64,000 nt of DNA, taken from positions 310,001 to 374,000 of the forward strand of contig JAACTC010000009.1 of assembly GCA_009993635.1 (NCBI GenBank), read 5' to 3'. The position numbers and the translations under genes are program-made. Within the stretch, counting starts at the first letter, position 1. Every line of letters starts with the position of its first letter. Below, piece after piece: positions 58,209-64,000 of the stretch. The stretch comes from Erythrobacter sp. (GTDB taxonomy: Bacteria > Pseudomonadota > Alphaproteobacteria > Sphingomonadales > Sphingomonadaceae). A model generated the notes under the pieces. It ran no database searches and was not told the origin of the DNA. It saw only the letters and a program-made list of their open reading frames with translations.

Positions 58209-58216
58209 GTGAATGA
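57824..58216 (+). CDS. DUF559 family protein, VSR/PD-(D/E)XK-like nuclease
   Basis: 130 aa. The DUF559 core is clear: RNAATPAERALWRHL, VGPFFADFLCRSLRLIVEVDG (D53, E64, D66) and HSHDVQPERDTARDAYLRGEGYRVLHFSNADV. The fold is that of very-short-patch-repair-like endonucleases. Residues 118-130 (PTPGPSRKREGSE) are translated from the right inverted repeat. The ATG at 57824 lies seven bases after the left repeat, whose GGGG tract may serve as ribosome binding site. Its stop overlaps the next gene by ATGA. Cellular function unknown. Confidence 0.85.
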   Translation: MPVPNWTDRDTERARELRNAATPAERALWRHLARSQLGVRFSRQMPVGPFFADFLCRSLRLIVEVDGHSHDVQPERDTARDAYLRGEGYRVLHFSNADVIANTEGVIETIRTALQEEPTPGPSRKREGSE

Positions 58217-59151
58217 CCACTGCCGTACTCTCCACCCTGATCCGCCCGCTGGTCGAGCCGCGCCTGCCCGACTGGGTCGAACCGTTGTGGTTCTCCAGCA
58301 AGGACGAGGCGCTCGAGCTGGCGCCGCGCGCGGAGATCGGCTGGTTCGATTTCAACGAACCGTCGCCGATGTGCGAGGTCGTTTCCGCGGCCGAGAACCT
58401 CAAGTGGCTCAACTCGATCTATGCCGGGCTCGATTTCCTGCCGCTCGACCTGCTGGAAAAGCGCGGCACAGTCGTCACAAATGGGGCCGGGATCAACGCG
58501 CTGACCATCGCCGAATATGTCGTGATGCTGATGCTGACGCATGCCAAGGGCTACCGCGAGGTCGTGCGCGCGCAGGACCGGCACGAATGGTTGCAGGACA
58601 GCCCCGGCAAGCGCGAGCTGGCGGGCGAGCGGGTGCTGCTCCAGGGGCTCGGCGCGATCGGCAAGCTGGTGAAGACCCGGCTCGAGGCCTTCGACATGGA
58701 GGTGGTGCCGGTGCGTCGCTCGGGCGCGGATGGTGCGCTGGGGCCCGACGAGTGGCGCGGCAAGCTGGGCGAATTCGACTGGGTGATCCTCGCCGTGCCC
58801 TCCACGCCCGAAACGCACCACATGATCGGCGCGGACGAGCTTGCTGCGATGAAGAGCAACGCCGTGCTGGTGAACGTGTCGCGCGGCGACGTTGTGGACC
58901 AGCCGGCGCTGGTGGATGCACTGGAGGCCAAGCGCATCGAGGCCGCGCTGCTCGACGTGACCGATCCCGAACCGCTGCCCGAGGATGATCCGCTGTGGAG
59001 CCTCGCCAACGCGCAGGTCACCATGCACCTGTCGGGCCGCGCACAGACCAGGATGTTCCAGCGCAGCGCCGACCGCTTTATCGAGAACCTGGGCAAGTGG
59101 CATGCGGGCGAGCCGGTCGAACCGCAGATGGACCTCTCGCTCGGGTACTGA
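58213..59151 (+). CDS. D-2-hydroxyacid dehydrogenase family protein
   Basis: 312 aa NAD-dependent oxidoreductase. Rossmann motif LQGLGAIGKLVKTRL, catalytic region VNVSRGDVVDQPALVDAL, and LLDVTDPEPLPEDDPLWSLANAQVTMHLSGR where the usual catalytic histidine (HxxG) appears in MHLSG. Substrate unknown. The ATG at 58213 follows GGGAGGGGAG, which belongs to the right repeat of the DUF559 cassette, so its ribosome binding site is repeat-derived. Confidence 0.87.
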   Translation: MTTAVLSTLIRPLVEPRLPDWVEPLWFSSKDEALELAPRAEIGWFDFNEPSPMCEVVSAAENLKWLNSIYAGLDFLPLDLLEKRGTVVTNGAGINALTIAEYVVMLMLTHAKGYREVVRAQDRHEWLQDSPGKRELAGERVLLQGLGAIGKLVKTRLEAFDMEVVPVRRSGADGALGPDEWRGKLGEFDWVILAVPSTPETHHMIGADELAAMKSNAVLVNVSRGDVVDQPALVDALEAKRIEAALLDVTDPEPLPEDDPLWSLANAQVTMHLSGRAQTRMFQRSADRFIENLGKWHAGEPVEPQMDLSLGY

Positions 59152-59231
59152 GAGCCAGTCGCCATCCGCGCCCGCCTGACACACCTGACACAGTGTCCAG
59201 GGGCCAAATACCCGCGCGCGTTCCGGGCCGC

Positions 59232-59582
59232 TCAGCCGTCTTCCAGCAGCAGCAGCTCGCAGGTCACGGTGAGCTGCGGGGCGGGCTCCAGCACATGATC
59301 CACCGCGCTGACCGTTGCGTCGGCCACCAGCCGCGCGGGCAGCGCGAATTCGTGATCGGGCAGCGCGGCGATCAGCGCCTCCCCGCCTTCGATCGCTTCG
59401 GGTGTGTCGAACACGAGGCGCAATGTGTGGCGCGTGCCGGCAAAGGTGATGCTTGCCCAGCTGCGTTCGCGATGCGCGACCACGCGGCCATGACCGGCAG
59501 CCAGGGCAAGCACCGCGCGTTCGAGGCGGGCGGCGCCACCGCGCCGTGGCTGGCGGGCGGAGAGATCGGGTTCAGCGCGCAT
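59232..59582 (-). CDS. Hypothetical protein paired with a small HTH-like protein
   Basis: 116 aa from the ATG at 59582, which lies inside the end of the upstream 62-aa gene (11-base overlap). Basic, low-hydrophobicity N-terminus; the rest alternates beta strands (SWASITFAGTRHTLRLVFDTPEAIEGGEALIAALPDHEF). No family recognised by name. Forms a two-gene unit divergent from the S24 repressor gene. Confidence 0.65.
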   Translation of the reverse strand: MRAEPDLSARQPRRGGAARLERAVLALAAGHGRVVAHRERSWASITFAGTRHTLRLVFDTPEAIEGGEALIAALPDHEFALPARLVADATVSAVDHVLEPAPQLTVTCELLLLEDG

Positions 59583-59760
59583 CCTGCGTCTCCCGCCAGG
59601 TCTGCATGAAGCCATCGACGCGGCGCTCCGTCCCGCTGCGCGGCGTGCGCCCGTTGCGCAGGTCGAGCACGAAGCGCGGATCGTGCGCGGCGAGACGACC
59701 GAATTTTGTCGCGGGCATGTCGAACTCGCGCAGAAACCGCTCTATCCTTCGAATCAGCAT
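59572..59760 (-). CDS. Small putative DNA-binding protein
   Basis: 62 aa, mostly helical and basic: RRIERFLREFDMPATKFGRLAAHDPRFVLDLRNGRTPRSGTERRVDGFM. The ATKFGRLAAHDPRFVLDLRNGR segment reads like a lambda-repressor-type helix-turn-helix. Similar short proteins are, from memory, frequent in Sphingomonadales. It faces the S24 repressor across a 110-base regulatory gap. Confidence 0.65.
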   Translation of the reverse strand: MLIRRIERFLREFDMPATKFGRLAAHDPRFVLDLRNGRTPRSGTERRVDGFMQTWRETQDAR

Positions 59761-59836
59761 ATTTTTCCCTCACTCATGGTATCTGGGGTCGAATCATCCG
59801 CCGCGGTGAAGGATCGCTCGCGCGCGAAATCCTACT

Positions 59837-59860
59837 TGTCTAGGAAAAATCTTTCATCTA
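59837..59860. promoter_or_regulatory. Candidate operator: TCTAGG direct repeats before the S24 gene
   Basis: TCTAGG occurs at 59837-59842 and 59855-59860, 18 bases start to start, with TTGTCTAGGAAAA and TTCATCTAGGGAAA contexts. They end 10 bases before the S24 start codon, in a gap shared with the divergent 62-aa gene. The spacing is compatible with a -35/-10 promoter overlap or a two-site operator. Confidence 0.4.
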
Positions 59861-59870
59861 GGGAAATGCC

Positions 59871-60557
59871 ATGAGTGACGATCCTATGCATGCGCGGTCC
59901 GACGGCAGCGATGCCGCACGCGCCCGCCTGCTGGAGCTGGCCAGGACGCGTGGCTCCAGCCTTTCCGGCTTGTCTGCGCTCATCGGGCGCAATTCTAGCT
60001 ATCTCCAGCAGTTCATTCGCAAGGGCAGCCCGCGCAAGCTGGAAGAGCGCGATCGCAGGACGCTGGCCGAGTTTTTCGGGGTCGATGAAAGCGAGCTGGG
60101 CGCGGCTGAGGATGGCGCGCGGGAAAAATCCTATGGCGGTAGCCGTGGCGACGAGGATTTTCACGCCATCCCGCGTCTCTCGCTCGCCGCCGCAGCCGGG
60201 CCCGGCCAGTTCGCCGGGGGAGAGACGCCGTTCGACAATTTCGGTTTCTCGGGCCGCTGGCTGCGCGAAAACGGGTTCGATCCCAGGATGCTCTCTGCCC
60301 TCACCGTAGAAGGCGACAGCATGGAGCCGCTGCTGCGCCACGGGGACGAGATCCTGGTCGATCGCGGTTCGCGCTTCGAGCGGGACGGCGTGCACGTGGT
60401 GCGGATGGGCGACGCGCTGATGGTCAAGCGGCTGGCGAGCGCCGGGGCTGGGCGCATCGCACTGCTCAGCCAGAACCTCGCCTACCCGCCGGTCGAGGTG
60501 GGGCTGGACGAGATCGAGGTGCTGGGCCGGGTGGTGTGGAAGAGCGGGCGGTTGTGA
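59871..60557 (+). CDS. S24/LexA-like transcriptional repressor
   Basis: 228 aa. N-terminal XRE-type HTH (ARLLELARTRGSSLSGLSALIGRNSSYLQQFIRKGSPRKLEE) and a C-terminal S24 peptidase domain with Ser/Lys dyad S150 (EGDSMEP) and K186 (MVKRL). An Ala-Gly candidate cleavage bond is at 109-110. It could therefore respond to DNA damage like LexA or a phage CI repressor. ATG at 59871. Co-transcribed with the next gene (GTGA overlap). Confidence 0.9.
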   Translation: MSDDPMHARSDGSDAARARLLELARTRGSSLSGLSALIGRNSSYLQQFIRKGSPRKLEERDRRTLAEFFGVDESELGAAEDGAREKSYGGSRGDEDFHAIPRLSLAAAAGPGQFAGGETPFDNFGFSGRWLRENGFDPRMLSALTVEGDSMEPLLRHGDEILVDRGSRFERDGVHVVRMGDALMVKRLASAGAGRIALLSQNLAYPPVEVGLDEIEVLGRVVWKSGRL

Positions 60558-61180
60558 CTGCGGCGGAGGAAAGGCGGACCGCTGCCAAACGGCTGGCGGA
60601 GCGTCTGAATCTCCTGCCGATCGCGGTCTTCTGCATCTGGCTGGGGGCGTTCGGCATGTTTTGGCTGAGCGCGCTTGGTCCGCTGCGCAGCTTCGATACC
60701 CCACCGCCGGGCGTCGAACCGTGGCCGTGGTTCGTCGCTTCGATCCTTGGTGGAGCACTGGCCCTTGCAATACCCGATCGCCTTTACCGCCTGCACAGCT
60801 TCGAACGGTCGGGCCGCCTGCACGAGGCGCTCGGCGCGGAGATCTTTCGCGGTTTCGTGACCAATGGCGACCATATCAACCGCATCGTTTCGCGCCACTA
60901 TGGTGGATACCGGGTCCACCCGCATGCGGAGGTGATGGAGGCCGCCGCGCGCACGAGCCGCCAGAGCGAACGTTCGCACCTCGTCTGCCTCGTCGCGGGG
61001 CTGGTCGGCTGTGTCTACGCAGCCCTGATCGGCTGGTGGGGCTGGGCGGCATGCATGCTCGTCGCCAACATGCTCGGCAATGCCTACCCCGTGCTTGTCC
61101 AGCGGCATACCCGCGCGCGTCTTTGGCGGATGGCGAACCGGGCACCACGCCGCGGGCGGCGTTCCAACACCTCCATCTGA
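60554..61180 (+). CDS. Membrane protein, CrtO-like acyltransferase family (tentative)
   Basis: 208 aa from the GTG at 60554 that overlaps the S24 stop as GTGA. About four TM segments. The central RLYRLHSFERSGRLHEALGAEIFRGFVTNGDHINR and the terminal NMLGNAYPVLVQRHTRARLWRM resemble the glycosyl-4,4'-diaponeurosporenoate acyltransferase (CrtO) family. No carotenoid genes are nearby, so a carotenoid role is not supported by context. Confidence 0.6.
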   Translation: MTAAEERRTAAKRLAERLNLLPIAVFCIWLGAFGMFWLSALGPLRSFDTPPPGVEPWPWFVASILGGALALAIPDRLYRLHSFERSGRLHEALGAEIFRGFVTNGDHINRIVSRHYGGYRVHPHAEVMEAAARTSRQSERSHLVCLVAGLVGCVYAALIGWWGWAACMLVANMLGNAYPVLVQRHTRARLWRMANRAPRRGRRSNTSI

Positions 61181-61234
61181 TCCACGACGAGTGTCATTGC
61201 ACTTGCGTACTGGCCCGAATCATGCCAAGCAAAC

Positions 61235-61270
61235 TTGTCATTGAGACAATTTGACTGTGCAGTATGTCAA
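61235..61270 (+). promoter_or_regulatory. Promoter/operator of the membrane-HTH gene pair
   Basis: Two nested inverted repeats: TTGTCATTGAGACAA (61235-61249) and TTGAC-N10-GTCAA (61251-61270). TTGACT could be a -35 and TATGTC a weak -10. The HTH protein encoded at 61787 is the natural candidate to bind here. Confidence 0.5.
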
Positions 61271-61320
61271 TTTGGTTTGGCGGCGGGCGCACAGCTTGGG
61301 CCAACCGAAAGGACAAGAGC

Positions 61321-61782
61321 ATGACGACGTTAGCGGCCCCGGCGGCCAAGAAATGGATGCTGGCTGCGGCCATCATCGTCCCCGCTGTCTTCCTCGCCAC
61401 GATCCCGTGGCTGAAGAATCAGCCGGATGTGGTGGTCTATCTGTTTGCCGGGATTGCGGCGACGATCACCGTTCTATGCAGCCTCGCGCTGGCGGTGATC
61501 GAGGATCGCCGGATGGACGAATGGCACCGCACGGCTGCGCGTTTCGCCAGCCAGTGGGGCTGGCTCACGGGTGGGGCCCTCGTCGCGATCCTGCTGGCCC
61601 TGCCGCCGGTGCACGATGCGATCATCGGCGCCAGCGGGGCGCTGGCCGGGGTCGTCGATCCCGACCGCACACTGGTTCTGATGGCATTCATGCTCGGCTT
61701 TATCGCCGTAATCCTGATCCAGTCGCTGTGCACGATGGTGCTCAGCTTCCTCTGGCGGTCGCGCAAGTCGCGCGCGGAATAG
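61321..61782 (+). CDS. Hypothetical four-TM membrane protein
   Basis: 153 aa from the ATG at 61321 (AAAGGA upstream), four hydrophobic helices (around 12-30, 39-62, 82-98, 120-145). No enzymatic motif. Four bases before the HTH regulator; such membrane protein plus 60-70 aa XRE pairs are common in bacteria, usually with unknown signal. Confidence 0.75.
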   Translation: MTTLAAPAAKKWMLAAAIIVPAVFLATIPWLKNQPDVVVYLFAGIAATITVLCSLALAVIEDRRMDEWHRTAARFASQWGWLTGGALVAILLALPPVHDAIIGASGALAGVVDPDRTLVLMAFMLGFIAVILIQSLCTMVLSFLWRSRKSRAE

Positions 61783-61786
61783 CGCG

Positions 61787-61981
61787 ATGAAGAACACCAT
61801 CAGGGTGCTGCGGGCGGAACGGCGCTGGAGCCAGGCCGAACTGGCCGAACGCGTCGGCGTGTCGCGCAATTCGATCAATTCGATCGAGAACGGGCGGTAC
61901 GATCCCTCGCTGTCGCTCGCCTACGCCATCGCCGATGCGTTCGAAACCGGCGTCGAAGAGGTTTTCTTGCGGGGGCAGTGA
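61787..61981 (+). CDS. Short XRE-family helix-turn-helix regulator
   Basis: 64 aa, all HTH: NTIRVLRAERRWSQAELAERVGVSRNSINSIENGRYDPSLSLAYAIADAFETGVEEVF. It matches the YgzD/PF01381 type of compact regulators. Co-transcribed with the membrane protein and probably acting on the palindromes at 61235-61270. Confidence 0.92.
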   Translation: MKNTIRVLRAERRWSQAELAERVGVSRNSINSIENGRYDPSLSLAYAIADAFETGVEEVFLRGQ

Positions 61982-62114
61982 TCCCGTGCAGGTGGGCCTA
62001 AAAAAAGCCGTTCCCGCTCAAAGCCTTGCCGCGGGTATCCTTAATATTACCGCCGATTTAGCGGAAAATTCACCCGTGCAAGGCAGTGTGCTCCCGGGAA
62101 ATCGGGGGGACACG

Positions 62115-62363
62115 ATGATTAGCAGGCAGCTGCTGCGTGACGAGGCCGGGGTATCGGCGATCGAATATGCCATCCTCGCGGCGCTGATCGCCGTGGGCCT
62201 CGTCGGGGCTCTGTCCGCGCTCGGCACGCAGACAGGGAACACCTACACCAAGGTGGGCGATTCGATGGGTGTCGCCGAGGCCGAAGAAGCCGAGCCTGCC
62301 CCCGAGGCACCGCCCGCTCGCGAGCCGATCAGGGCGCGAGACCGCGGCGTGCCAAGGCCGTAG
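62115..62363 (+). CDS. Flp family type IVb pilin
   Basis: 82 aa. DEAGVSAIEYAILAALIAVGLVGAL shows the class IVb processing site (G before VSAIEY, with conserved E and Y) and the hydrophobic helix. The C-terminal tail is unusually Glu/Pro/Ala-rich (AEAEEAEPAPEAPPAREP). GGGGGGA precedes the ATG at 62115. No tad/cpa export genes are in the window, so it is an orphan pilin here. Confidence 0.88.
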   Translation: MISRQLLRDEAGVSAIEYAILAALIAVGLVGALSALGTQTGNTYTKVGDSMGVAEAEEAEPAPEAPPAREPIRARDRGVPRP

Positions 62364-62443
62364 ACATTGCCCGGCGCGGCAGCCGAACCGATCGCGGCCG
62401 GGTGCGCTTGCAATCATGCGGTCGCTCGACCAGATTTGCGGGC

Positions 62444-63121
62444 ATGACCGAAACCGACACCGCCCCCCAAACCTCCCCCATGAAAGCCGCGATCCTGCCG
62501 GTGACCCCGTTGCAGCAGAACTGCTCGCTGATCTGGTGTACGCAGACCAACAAGGCCGCGCTGATCGATCCGGGCGGCGATCTGGACAAGCTGAAGGCGG
62601 GTGTCGCCAGGGCCGGGGTGGAGCTGGAAAAGATCCTCATCACCCACGGCCATCTAGACCATTGCGGGCAGGCGGGGATGCTGGCGAAGGAGCTGGGCCT
62701 GCCCATCGAAGGCCCGCACGAGGCGGACCGGTTCTGGATATCGCGGCTGGACGATGATGGTGCGCGCTATGGCATGGAAGCAGCAAGCTTCGAGCCCGAC
62801 CGCTGGCTGGAGGATGGCGACACCGTAACCGTCGGCAACCTGACGCTGGAGGTGATCCATTGCCCGGGCCATACGCCGGGCCACGTGATCTTCTTCAACC
62901 GCGACCGCAAGTTCGCCATCGTCGGCGATGTGCTGTTCCAGGGGAGCATCGGGCGCACCGATTTCCCGATGAGCGATCACCAGAGCCTGATCGACGCGAT
63001 CACCAAGAAGCTGTGGCCGCTGGGCGACGATGTCACCTTCATTCCCGGCCATGGCCCGACCAGCACCTTCGGGCAGGAACGCAGGACGAATCCCTTCGTG
63101 GGCGATGCGGCTTTGGCTTGA
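62444..63121 (+). CDS. Metallo-beta-lactamase fold hydrolase, glyoxalase II-like
   Basis: 225 aa. Metal motif THGHLDH, further ligands in HCPGHTPGH, VGDVLFQGSIGRTDF and FIPGHGPTSTFGQE. The compact form resembles YcbL-type hydroxyacylglutathione hydrolases. ATG at 62444. Followed by a palindromic repeat pair that separates it from the convergent MAPEG gene. Confidence 0.9.
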   Translation: MTETDTAPQTSPMKAAILPVTPLQQNCSLIWCTQTNKAALIDPGGDLDKLKAGVARAGVELEKILITHGHLDHCGQAGMLAKELGLPIEGPHEADRFWISRLDDDGARYGMEAASFEPDRWLEDGDTVTVGNLTLEVIHCPGHTPGHVIFFNRDRKFAIVGDVLFQGSIGRTDFPMSDHQSLIDAITKKLWPLGDDVTFIPGHGPTSTFGQERRTNPFVGDAALA

Positions 63122-63128
63122 ACTGAGA

Positions 63129-63223
63129 CTCCCCTACCTTGAGGGAGGGGCTGGGGGAGGGCGTACTGCCTTGGCTGCCAGCGCCGAACACCCCCACCCG
63201 GCCTCCCCCTCAAGGGGAAGGAG
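63129..63223. repeat. Cargo-free inverted pair of GC-rich palindromic repeats
   Basis: The left unit (63129-63163, CTCCCCTACCTTGAGGGAGG then GGCTGGGGGAGGGCG) and right unit (63189-63223, CACCCCCACCCGGCC then TCCCCCTCAAGGGGAAGG) are inverted copies with a 25-base spacer. Same head-plus-hairpin design as at 23846 and around the DUF559 gene. Located between convergent genes, where it could act as a bidirectional terminator. Confidence 0.75.
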
Positions 63224-63238
63224 ATTAAAGCGCCCGTC

Positions 63239-63637
63239 CTAAACCACCTTCATCCCCACCAGCACCGCCACGATGCTCAGACCCAGCAGGGTCAGCAAGG
63301 TCACGCCCGTTCCGATCTGCCTTGGCAGCCCGGCTTTTGCGGCGTCCATCCCGATGCCGTGCAGGATGCGACCCACCACGAAGGCTACCGCCACGATGTG
63401 CAGCCACATCCCGCCGCGCCCTGCCAGTTCGATCAGCACGATCAGCGCGAGCACGAAGGGTGCGGTCTCGACGAAGTTGAGCTGTGCGCGCATCCGCCGG
63501 GCGAGCAGCACATCGCCGCCATCGCCATGGCCCACTCTGGCCTTCAGCCGCGCGCGGCCGCAGCGCACTGCCAGCCACAAGGCCAGCAGGCCGAACATAG
63601 CGGCGCTGGTCAGCGACACCGGCAGCATGATATCCAT
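63239..63637 (-). CDS. MAPEG family membrane protein
   Basis: 132 aa with four TM helices. MAPEG pattern: RRMRAQLNFVETAPFVLALIVLIELAG and HIVAVAFVVGRILHGIGM, matching the ERxxxN-like (here RAQLNFVE) glutathione-binding region. Eukaryotic members handle eicosanoids and glutathione; bacterial roles are mostly unknown. ATG at 63637. Confidence 0.9.
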   Translation of the reverse strand: MDIMLPVSLTSAAMFGLLALWLAVRCGRARLKARVGHGDGGDVLLARRMRAQLNFVETAPFVLALIVLIELAGRGGMWLHIVAVAFVVGRILHGIGMDAAKAGLPRQIGTGVTLLTLLGLSIVAVLVGMKVV

Positions 63638-63715
63638 CGCAGTCTCTCCCTTGCAGGTCGCACCGGGTTGCAAGCTTTAGCGCGCCGCGCAGGATGGCCA
63701 AGCACCAAGCTGTGC

Positions 63716-63743
63716 TTGCATCATCCGCGAAAATCGGTATAGC
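63716..63743 (+). promoter_or_regulatory. Candidate promoter of rpmF
   Basis: TTGCAT (63716-63721) and TATAGC (63738-63743) are separated by 16 bases, about 120 bases before the rpmF start. The intervening leader contains short complementary stretches but no recognised riboswitch. Confidence 0.45.
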
Positions 63744-63863
63744 GCGCGCCTCTTGCCGCCATTGACGGAGCGTGAGCGCCGCACGACATTGCCGTTGTGC
63801 TGGCCTTACCCCTCGTTTAAGGGCGGCCCCACGTATTTGATAAACGCATAGAACAGGTGCCGT

Positions 63864-64000
63864 ATGGCTGTCCCAAAGAGAAAAGTATCGCCGCATCGCC
63901 GGGGCAATCGGCGCTCGCATGATTCGCTGAAGGTCGAAGCCTTCCACGAGTGCAACAACTGCGGCGAACTGAAGCGTCCGCACAACCTGTGCCCGCATTG
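63864..64000 (+). CDS. rpmF: 50S ribosomal protein L32 (partial, runs off the window)
   Basis: The first 45 codons are present: [20 protein letters not shown] is canonical L32, followed by the first zinc pair CNNCGE and start of the second (LCPH). The 3' end lies beyond the window. In alphaproteobacteria rpmF often precedes plsX; that cannot be checked here. Confidence 0.96.
   Translation, partial: MAVPKRKVSPHRRGNRRSHDSLKVEAFHECNNCGELKRPHNLCPH

Noticed and set aside
59175..59201. Tandem CCTGACACA repeat with GTGTCCAGG as a regulatory site or terminator
   Set aside because: The stem is short and bulged and there is no T run; too weak to annotate, though it lies between convergent genes.

Overview
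The window looks like a piece of chromosome from a GC-rich alphaproteobacterium, most likely order Sphingomonadales and probably an Erythrobacter-like lineage. The evidence is a circularly permuted two-piece tmRNA with tag ANDNEALALAA, a HdaA-type DnaA homologue, DUF2794, the pepA/DUF2256/holC/ndk string, the lptD-surA-pdxA-rsmA operon, and Sphingomonadales-style palindromic repeats. The genus is inference. Most of the window is ordinary core genome with short intergenic gaps and many 1-11 base gene overlaps. No tRNA, rRNA, CRISPR array, transposase, integrase or prophage module was recognised.

Layout: mscL and ssrA (1-1104) are followed by a small inverted-repeat cassette holding a GxxExxY nuclease-like gene (1219-1665). 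A long minus block (1638-11396) holds an arginine succinyltransferase cluster (astB, astA, an M20 hydrolase) and rsmA-pdxA-surA-lptD. Next come pepA-DUF2256-holC-ndk (+), a PAS-GGDEF protein (+), purM-purN (-, with purN fused to an MmcQ/YjbR domain), and a DUF2066-like protein, hdaA, cysE and DUF2794 (+). A minus block at 20709-26910 has membrane proteins, an SDR enzyme, a prolyl oligopeptidase and gph. It is followed by glmU, a lipoprotein and an HNH gene (+). The F1 part of ATP synthase (29671-35887, -) is interrupted by three small unrelated genes.

From 36110 to 49474 there are a TauD-like dioxygenase, a trypsin-like membrane protease, ada, a CPBP protease, a TetR regulator with an operator over its own start, an aldehyde dehydrogenase, a siderophore-interacting protein, an iron-sulfur photolyase and priA. 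The rest holds a frameshifted DUF2490 gene, fsa, cobT, a ParDE pair, an amidase, a nitroreductase, cysS, a second inverted-repeat cassette with a DUF559 nuclease-like gene (57782-58208), a D-2-hydroxyacid dehydrogenase, an S24 repressor locus, an HTH/membrane pair, a Flp pilin, an MBL hydrolase, a MAPEG protein and the start of rpmF.

The most interesting signal is the repeated association of short palindromic elements with small PD-(D/E)XK-type nuclease-like genes. Both the GxxExxY gene and the DUF559 gene sit exactly between inverted repeats. In both cases a repeat has become coding sequence or a ribosome binding site of a neighbour. Cargo-free pairs and a composite unit of the DUF559-type repeat occur at 6489, 23846 and 63129. 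This suggests a nuclease-associated analogue of the RAYT/REPIN relationship; it is a hypothesis drawn from sequence architecture only.
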